From contig JBKOUY010000057.1 in assembly GCA_046723645.1 (NCBI GenBank), positions 1 through 10,252 of the forward strand: a stretch of 10,252 nucleotides of DNA. Reading direction: 5' to 3'. Origin of the DNA: DASQUK01 sp046723645. Lineage in GTDB: Bacteria > Actinomycetota > Acidimicrobiia > Acidimicrobiales > VFJN01. The notes under the pieces are model-generated. The model did no database searches, was not told the origin of the DNA, and saw nothing but the letters and a program-made list of their open reading frames with translations. How positions within the stretch are numbered: the stretch's first letter is position 1; every line of letters begins with the position of its first letter. Positions 5,611 to 10,252 of the stretch are shown here, in pieces. The position numbers and the translations under genes were made by a program.

Positions 5611-5862
5611 TCACATCTCGTCGTCGCTGCCCCGGGTGGCCGGTTCGGGATAGAGATGCTCGAGCTCGCCCGGCTGGATGCGTGACCGGCCGATGAAGTC
5701 GTCAACTTCGTGCGCCCGGAGGCGAATGACTCGGCCAAACCTGTAGGCGGGGAGCTCGCCATGATCGATGAAGCGATACAGGGTGCGGGGCGTGATGCCG
5801 AGGCGGCGCGCCGCTTCTTGAGTCGAGAGCCACTCGGTCTCGTCGGTGTTCACGCCACACAC
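5611..5862 (-). CDS. Excisionase/BldC-type helix-turn-helix DNA-binding protein
   Basis: An 83-residue protein. Residues 11-33 form a MerR-superfamily HTH (WLSTQEAARRLGITPRTLYRFI), followed by the wing (HGELPAYRFGRVIRLRAHEVDDFI, 34-57). This is the HTH_17 or excisionase/AlpA/BldC-like domain. The C-terminal 20 residues are acidic. There is no effector domain, so it is probably a small transcription factor or DNA-architecture protein. GTG at 5862 is chosen, with GAGGGAG four bases upstream; GTG at 5853 in the same frame is an alternative and would sit just after a TAAGGT -10-like element. It is divergent from the Tad operon at 6023, with a 160-base shared control region, making it a candidate regulator of that operon. 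No integrase or attachment site nearby supports a phage excisionase role. Confidence 0.85.
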   Translation of the reverse strand: MCGVNTDETEWLSTQEAARRLGITPRTLYRFIDHGELPAYRFGRVIRLRAHEVDDFIGRSRIQPGELEHLYPEPATRGSDDEM

Positions 5863-5928
5863 CTTACTCCCTCGCGTGGTGTTTTGGCATCTTTCGGTCT
5901 AATTCTCACCGGCGACGAATTGGTCGGC

Positions 5929-5934
5929 TAGGGT
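5929..5934 (+). promoter_or_regulatory. Candidate -10 element of the Tad operon
   Basis: TAGGGT fits the TANNNT -10 form on the plus strand. It lies about 90 bases before the cpaB-like start, in the divergent spacer with the HTH gene. I see no convincing -35 at 16-19 bases. The 5935-6022 leader would be long and GC-rich. Tentative. Confidence 0.25.
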
Positions 5935-6022
5935 GTAGTCGCTTCATCACGCCCCGTGAGGAAGCCTTGGTGAGGGGTAGGCGATCGGGCCGTCTGGGGG
6001 CGCCCGGCCGCGCTGGGGGGAG

Positions 6023-6754
6023 GTGCTCAACGGACGCGATGACGCGAGCGGCACGGGCAGCGGCGCGGTGGTCATGACACGCCGCGCCAACGGCATCCAT
6101 GCGCCGGTGCCGGGCGGCGCGCCGCGCCGCACGATCGACCGGCGGGTTGGCCTGCCCGGCGCGCGCGCCATCGTCGGCGGGCTGCTGGTCGCCGTCGCGG
6201 GTGTGTCCACCTTCGCGGCCTGGCAGCAGGCGACGGGCTCGGCGGACGAGTCGTATGCCGTTGCGGCCCGTCCGATCCTTCCCGGAGAGTCGCTCACGGC
6301 CGACGATGTCCGCTTCGAGCCGATCGACCTGCCGGCCCGCCTGTCGGTGGCGGCCTTCACCGACGCCTCCGGCATCGAGGGTCGTGTGGCGCTCGGCCCC
6401 ATCGGCGACGGCGAGCTGGTGCAGCTCGGACAGGTGAGCGACCCGGGGCACGCGGGGGCGACGGCGGAGCTGTCGTTCTCGATCGCGCGGGACCGCGCCG
6501 TGGACGGGCGACTGCGCAGCGGCGACCTGGTCGACGTTTTCGTGACCGAAGACGGCGGCACCACGGCGGTGGCCGAGGGCGTCCAGATCGTCGACGTCGC
6601 AGCACACGATGGCGCATCGTTCGCAACCACCGGCGACGTGACGATCACGGTGACGATCGCCGATCCCTCCCTGCGGGAGCCCCTCATCCAGGCGGTGCGC
6701 GAGGGAGAGGTCACGCTGGTTCGCAGCACGCACATGTCCCGCGAGGCCGGCTGA
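6023..6754 (+). CDS. cpaB: CpaB/RcpC-like SAF-domain protein of a Tad pilus system
   Basis: A 243-residue protein. It has a basic cytoplasmic N-terminus, one membrane segment at about 48-66 (ARAIVGGLLVAVAGVSTFAAW), then a SAF domain at about 77-137: YAVAARPILPGESLTADDVRF, followed by VALGPIGDGELVQLGQV. A second beta-rich part (about 148-240) contains SFSIARDRAVDGRLRSGDLVDVFV, which matches the CpaB C-terminal signature. CpaB proteins sit in the periplasmic or cell-wall part of the Tad apparatus. GTG at 6023 is chosen. The GGGGGGAGG purine run touches this codon, which is closer than ideal, so the internal ATG at 6074 is an alternative and still leaves the membrane segment intact. The stop overlaps the next start by one base (TGATG). 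Confidence 0.85.
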   Translation: MLNGRDDASGTGSGAVVMTRRANGIHAPVPGGAPRRTIDRRVGLPGARAIVGGLLVAVAGVSTFAAWQQATGSADESYAVAARPILPGESLTADDVRFEPIDLPARLSVAAFTDASGIEGRVALGPIGDGELVQLGQVSDPGHAGATAELSFSIARDRAVDGRLRSGDLVDVFVTEDGGTTAVAEGVQIVDVAAHDGASFATTGDVTITVTIADPSLREPLIQAVREGEVTLVRSTHMSREAG

Positions 6755-8088
6755 TGTCCGCCGACCGCTACGTCGTCCTCGGGCTGGCCCGGGCGCGCGC
6801 CGCCTGGTTCGGTCAGGTGGCGCGCTGGGCAACGGCCGCGGCGCTGCCGGTCGACTTCGTCAAGACGGTGTCGGGCGAGGAGGTGCGGGCGCGCCTGCGC
6901 TCGGGCCGGCCGTTCTCGGCGCTGCTCGTCGACGGGGGATTGGCGGCGCTCGATCGCGACCTGATCGATCTGGCCGGCCGGCACGGCTGCGCGGTCATCG
7001 CGATCGACGACGGCCGGTTGCCGCGGCCGTGGCGCGACCTCGGCGTCGCTGCCGTGCTCCCAGCCGACGTCGAGCGCGGCGTGCTCCTGGACGCCCTGCG
7101 TGCCGTGGCTCAGCCCATCGCCCGTCGTGACGACGCCGCCGTCCCACTCGGCACGGTCGAGCCAGCGCCGCCCGGGTGGCGGGGCCGCTCCGTCGCCGTG
7201 ACCGGGTCCGGCGGTGTCGGCCGCTCAACGCTGACCATGGCCCTCGCCGCCGGCCTCGCCGCCGATCCCCGCGATGCCGGCCTGGTGGTGCTCGCCGACC
7301 TGGGGCTGCACGCCCAGCAGGCGTTGCTGCACGATGCCGGCGACGTGGTGCCCGGGGTCGTGGAGCTCGCCGAGGCATACCGGGGACATGGGCTCGACGC
7401 CGCCGAGGTGCGGAGTGTCTGCTTCTCGGTCGCGGGCCGCGGCTACGACCTGCTGCTGGGTCTCCGGCGCCACCGCGACTGGACCGCGCTGCGGCCCCGG
7501 GCGCTGGCGGCGGCCCTCGACGGCCTGCGGCGGGCGTACCGGGTGGTGGTCAGTGACGTCGACCCCGACGTCGAGGGCGAGGCGGAGTGCGGGTCGCTGG
7601 ACGTCGAGGATCGGAACCTCCTGGCGCGTACGGCGCTGCGGGACGCCGACGTCGTCCTGGTCGTGGGCCTTCCGGGTGTGGCCGGGGCCCATGCGCAGCT
7701 GCGGGTCGTGCGGGACCTGGTGGAGTTCGGCATCGCCGGCGCTCGGATCGTCCCGATCATCAACCGGGCGCCCCGCGGCCCGCGGCAGCGGGCCGAGCTC
7801 GGGGCGACGCTCGCGGGCCCGCTGCTGGCGGCCGCGTGCCCGGGCGTCGCACTGGCGTCGACGCCAGTGTTCGTCCCGGAACGGCGCCGGCTCGACGACC
7901 TGGTGCGTGACGGCGCACCCCTTCCGGCCCAGATCGTCCGTCCGGTCGCCGGGGCCGTCCGGGCGCTGCTCGACCGTACGTCCGAGCTCCCGCCGCCCCC
8001 GGCGCCCGTACCGGTGGCCGTGGTGCCCGGGTCGCTGGGCAGCTGGTCCGCGGACGATGGCGGCGCCGACGAGGGGCCCGCATCGTGA
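6754..8088 (+). CDS. CpaE/TadZ-like MinD/ParA-superfamily ATPase, degenerate P-loop
   Basis: A 444-residue protein. Residues 1-125 resemble a receiver-like alpha/beta domain (YVVLGLARARAAW, ALLVDGG, GCAVIAIDD, LGVAAVLPADV) as in CpaE/TadZ. Residues 145-405 form the MinD/ParA-like domain. The P-loop reads GSGGVGRST at 151-159, where the family has K-GGxGK-T/S-T. The signature lysine is Ser and the phosphate-binding lysine is Arg. The switch-like strand VVLADLGLH at about 178-186 has one Asp of the usual DxD replaced by Gly. Near 298 is ADVVLVVGLPGVAGAHAQLRV, and at about 334 IINRAP matches the family NR motif. The C-terminal 40 residues are Pro/Ala-rich. TadZ/CpaE acts at the cell pole to position Tad components. 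The start overlaps cpaB by one base and the stop overlaps tadA by four. Confidence 0.85.
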   Translation: MSADRYVVLGLARARAAWFGQVARWATAAALPVDFVKTVSGEEVRARLRSGRPFSALLVDGGLAALDRDLIDLAGRHGCAVIAIDDGRLPRPWRDLGVAAVLPADVERGVLLDALRAVAQPIARRDDAAVPLGTVEPAPPGWRGRSVAVTGSGGVGRSTLTMALAAGLAADPRDAGLVVLADLGLHAQQALLHDAGDVVPGVVELAEAYRGHGLDAAEVRSVCFSVAGRGYDLLLGLRRHRDWTALRPRALAAALDGLRRAYRVVVSDVDPDVEGEAECGSLDVEDRNLLARTALRDADVVLVVGLPGVAGAHAQLRVVRDLVEFGIAGARIVPIINRAPRGPRQRAELGATLAGPLLAAACPGVALASTPVFVPERRRLDDLVRDGAPLPAQIVRPVAGAVRALLDRTSELPPPPAPVPVAVVPGSLGSWSADDGGADEGPAS

Positions 8089-9446
8089 CGCCGCTCCCAT
8101 CGCGGTCCGATCCCGTCGTTGCGGCCACGCCGTCGCCGTTGGTGGAGATCGAGCGCCTGGTGCAGGAGCGGGCCAAGGACGTGTCGCTGGAGATGTCGTC
8201 CGCCGCCGGCGAGGCGAAGCTGCGGATGCTCATCGCCGAGGAGGTGGCGCGGTGGGGCGACGACCATCGGCGCGGCCGGCGGCCATTCGGGCTCGCCGAC
8301 CCCGACCAGGTTGCCGGGCGCGCCTTCCGCAACCTCGCCCGCTACGGCCCCCTCACCCCGCTGCTCGACGACGACGACGTGTGGGAGATCATGGTCAACG
8401 ACCCCGCGACCGTGTTCGTCCGCCGCCACCGTGGTCCGTCCGGGTACCACGACGAGGTCTTCCACGACGACGACCACGTGCTGCGGACGCTGACCAAGCT
8501 GCTCGACGACGCGTCCAGCGCCCACCGCAAGCTCGATCCGGCGGACGGCCTCCAGGACGCCCAGCTCGACAACGGCGCCCGGGTCCACATCGTGCATGGG
8601 GACGTGGCCCGCGGCGGGCACGTGCTTGTGAACATCCGGAAGTTCACCGGCATCCCGTTCGCGTCGCTCGACGAGCTGGTGGAGCGGGGCATGCTGACGG
8701 TGCGGGTGGCCGCGTTCCTGCGGGCGTGCGTGGATGCTCGGCTGTCGATCGTGTTCGCCGGCCATCCCGGGGCCGGCAAGACGACGCTGCTGTCGTGCAC
8801 GGCGGCCGAGCTCGACCCGGCGTTGCGGGTGGTGGTGGCCGAGGAGGTGTTCGAGGCCGACATCCCGCTGCCCAACGTCGCCCACATGCAGACCCGCGCC
8901 GCCCGCTCCGACCGCGAGCCGGTCGACCTACGGCGGCTGGTCGGGGGGTTCTTGCGCATGGCGCCCGACGTGGCCATCGTCGGTGAGGTCCGGGACCGCG
9001 AGGCGCTGCCGCTGCTCCTCACGCTGTCGTCCGGCGTCACGGGATTCACCACGATCCACGCCGGCTCGGCGCGCCAGGCGCTGACCCGGCTGCGGTTCGT
9101 GTGCCAGCTCGCCGGTGCGCCTGGTGGCCTGCCGCTGGCGGCGCTCAACAGCCTGGTGAGCGAGAGCATCGACGTCGTCGTGCACTGCACCCGCACGCAG
9201 GGCGGGCCGAGGGTGACCGAGGTCGTGATGGTGGAGGACCTCCAGGGCGGCCTCGACGCCACGCAGTTCACCGTCACGGAGGTGTTTCGGCCGCCCGGTC
9301 CCGATCGGCCGCTGGCGTGGACGGGCAACCTGCCGGTCCGGGCGACCCGGCCGCTGGCGGACGCCGGCCACGACGTCCGCCGCCTGCTGGACGACCGGGC
9401 CGACCCCGGCCTCGGGCGACACGAGGTTCCGGGAGCCGTCCGATGA
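8085..9446 (+). CDS. tadA: TadA/CpaF secretion ATPase (type II/IV family)
   Basis: A 453-residue cytoplasmic hexameric motor. The N-terminal all-alpha region (18-90) is followed by the N-terminal domain containing YGPLTPLLDDDDVWEIMVN (87-105) and NGARVHI. The ATPase core has Walker A GHPGAGKTT at 226-234, an Asp-box region at 248-260 reading VVVAEEVFEAD (often IEDxxEL in relatives), Walker B VAIVGEVRD at 297-304, and the His box GFTTIHAGSARQALTRL at 320-336. The length and order are typical for CpaF. It powers assembly of Tad/Flp pili with TadB and TadC. The GTG start at 8085 overlaps the CpaE-like stop (GTGA). The C-terminal 50 residues are Arg/Asp-rich and poorly conserved-looking. The stop overlaps tadB as ATGA. 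Confidence 0.93.
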   Translation: MTPLPSRSDPVVAATPSPLVEIERLVQERAKDVSLEMSSAAGEAKLRMLIAEEVARWGDDHRRGRRPFGLADPDQVAGRAFRNLARYGPLTPLLDDDDVWEIMVNDPATVFVRRHRGPSGYHDEVFHDDDHVLRTLTKLLDDASSAHRKLDPADGLQDAQLDNGARVHIVHGDVARGGHVLVNIRKFTGIPFASLDELVERGMLTVRVAAFLRACVDARLSIVFAGHPGAGKTTLLSCTAAELDPALRVVVAEEVFEADIPLPNVAHMQTRAARSDREPVDLRRLVGGFLRMAPDVAIVGEVRDREALPLLLTLSSGVTGFTTIHAGSARQALTRLRFVCQLAGAPGGLPLAALNSLVSESIDVVVHCTRTQGGPRVTEVVMVEDLQGGLDATQFTVTEVFRPPGPDRPLAWTGNLPVRATRPLADAGHDVRRLLDDRADPGLGRHEVPGAVR

Positions 9447-10252
9447 CGGCGGTCGTGGTGGCCCTGTGTGCTGCGGCCGGGACCCACTACCTGTACACGG
9501 CGGCGGTCCTCGGCTGGCGGGGACTGCGCCCGGGCCCGCCGGCGACGCGACCGACGCGACGCCGGCGGCGGGCGTCGGACTGGCTCGTGCAGGCCGGCAT
9601 CGGCGACGTCAGCGCGCGGCAGTTCGTCGTCGTCACGCTGGCGCTGGCCGCCCTGGGGGCCGTCGCCGGGCTGGCGCTGTTCGGCGGGGGCCTGCCGGCG
9701 CTGTTCCTGGCGGCGTGCGTGGGGGCGGCGCCGCTCGCCGCCTATCGGGTGCGCCGCCAGCGGCTGCGGGCCACCGCCCAGGAGGCCTGGCCGCGGCTGA
9801 TCGAGGAGGTCCGGATCCGCACTGCAGCGCTGGGCCGATCGGTGCCACAGGCCCTGTTCGAGGCGGGGGAGCGGGCCCCGGTCAGCCTCCGTCCGCCCTT
9901 CGCGGCGGCGCAGCGGGAGTGGGCCCTGTCGACGGACTTCGAGCGGACGGTCTCGGTGCTGAAGGCCGGGCTGGCGGACCCCACCGCCGACGCCGCCTGC
10001 GAGACGCTGCTGGTGGCGCACGAGGTCGGCGGGAGCGGCCTCGACCGGCGGCTGGAGGCGCTGGTGGAGGACCGCGTGATCGACGTCCAGGGGCGCAAGG
10101 ATGCGCGTTCCAAGCAAGCCGGTGTGCGCTTTGCGCGCCGGTTCGTGCTGCTCGTGCCGCTGGGCATGGCGCTGGTGGGCATGTCGGTCGGCAATGGCCG
10201 GGCGGCCTATGCGACGCCGTGGGGCCAGACGATGGTCGTCGTGGGGATCGCG
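9443..10252 (+). CDS. tadB: TadB inner-membrane platform protein (cut at right edge)
   Basis: An open frame of 270 residues with no stop before base 10252. ATG at 9443 overlaps the tadA stop (ATGA). Membrane segments lie at about 59-80 and 83-101, then a cytoplasmic helical T2SSF domain at 115-225. The domain includes WPRLIEEVRIRTAALGRSVPQAL, the conserved small-residue turn VGGSGLDRRLEALVEDR, and KQAGVRFARRF. A further membrane segment lies at 232-250, and the start of another follows at 263. A hydrophobic N-terminus at about 3-24 suggests an extra anchor. TadB is one of the two GspF-like platform proteins that couple TadA motion to pilus assembly; TadC is expected downstream. Only a few tens of residues should be missing compared with the family's usual 300 or so. 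Confidence 0.9.
   Translation, partial: MTAVVVALCAAAGTHYLYTAAVLGWRGLRPGPPATRPTRRRRRASDWLVQAGIGDVSARQFVVVTLALAALGAVAGLALFGGGLPALFLAACVGAAPLAAYRVRRQRLRATAQEAWPRLIEEVRIRTAALGRSVPQALFEAGERAPVSLRPPFAAAQREWALSTDFERTVSVLKAGLADPTADAACETLLVAHEVGGSGLDRRLEALVEDRVIDVQGRKDARSKQAGVRFARRFVLLVPLGMALVGMSVGNGRAAYATPWGQTMVVVGIA

Noticed and set aside
5611..5862. HTH gene as part of a prophage or integrative element
   Set aside because: No integrase, attachment repeats, tRNA end or composition change is present; the gene sits in normal high-GC context beside pilus genes.
8342..10117. Minus-strand open frame of 591 codons
   Set aside because: It is opposite tadA and tadB; the translation is Arg/Ser/Thr-rich low-complexity, as expected from reverse frames of GC-rich genes.
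1..10252. CRISPR array, toxin-antitoxin pair, IS element or defence island
   Set aside because: No spaced direct repeats, transposase or terminal inverted repeats, nuclease or toxin motifs are seen on either strand; all sizable genes are assigned to housekeeping, pilus or small unknown classes.

Overview
The window is very GC-rich, with short intergenic gaps, frequent GTG starts and genes that overlap by 1 or 4 bases. The phoH-ybeY-corC order, the actinobacterial Tad-pilus genes and apparently leaderless starts suggest an actinobacterium. The proteins most resemble what I would expect from an Acidimicrobiia-type lineage, but that placement is inference from protein style, not from a search.

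Layout. (1) Bases 1-201, minus strand: the first 67 codons of a protein-kinase-like protein that runs off the left edge, driven by a near-consensus promoter whose predicted start site falls at the GTG codon. (2) Bases 235-4058, minus strand: a tightly coupled five-gene run in the order phoH, ybeY, CNNM/CorC-family membrane protein, TadE-like, TadG-like. Junctions overlap by 1, 4, 4 and 4 bases. The first three genes form a widely conserved actinobacterial housekeeping cluster; the two pilus pseudopilin-type genes sit where era is often found. A 38-base, perfectly paired inverted repeat covers the phoH start codon. (3) Bases 4117-4542, minus strand: a small helical lipoprotein. (4) Bases 4625-5227, plus strand: an unrecognised 200-residue protein with an Sm-like stretch. 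(5) Bases 5247-5862, minus strand: a 74-residue unknown and an 83-residue excisionase/BldC-type helix-turn-helix protein, separated by a hairpin and one DnaA-box-like 9-mer. (6) Bases 6023 to the right edge, plus strand: a Tad/Flp secretion operon, CpaB-like (SAF), CpaE/TadZ-like, TadA/CpaF ATPase and TadB (cut off by the window edge), again joined by 1- or 4-base overlaps.

How it fits together. The two halves of a Tad (tight adherence) type IVc pilus or secretion system lie on opposite strands, about 4.9 kb apart. The motor, inner-membrane platform and CpaB are on the right; the minor pseudopilin-like TadE/TadG proteins are on the left, fused transcriptionally to RNA-metabolism and membrane genes. 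No Flp major pilin, prepilin peptidase or TadC is visible; TadC probably follows TadB beyond the right edge. The HTH gene is divergent from the Tad operon and is the obvious candidate local regulator. I see no IS element, CRISPR array, rRNA or tRNA, and no sign of a new defence system. The most notable signals are the phoH start-codon palindrome, the kinase-like gene without a visible glycine-rich loop, the divided Tad locus, and the degenerate active motifs in the CpaE-like and CorC-like proteins.
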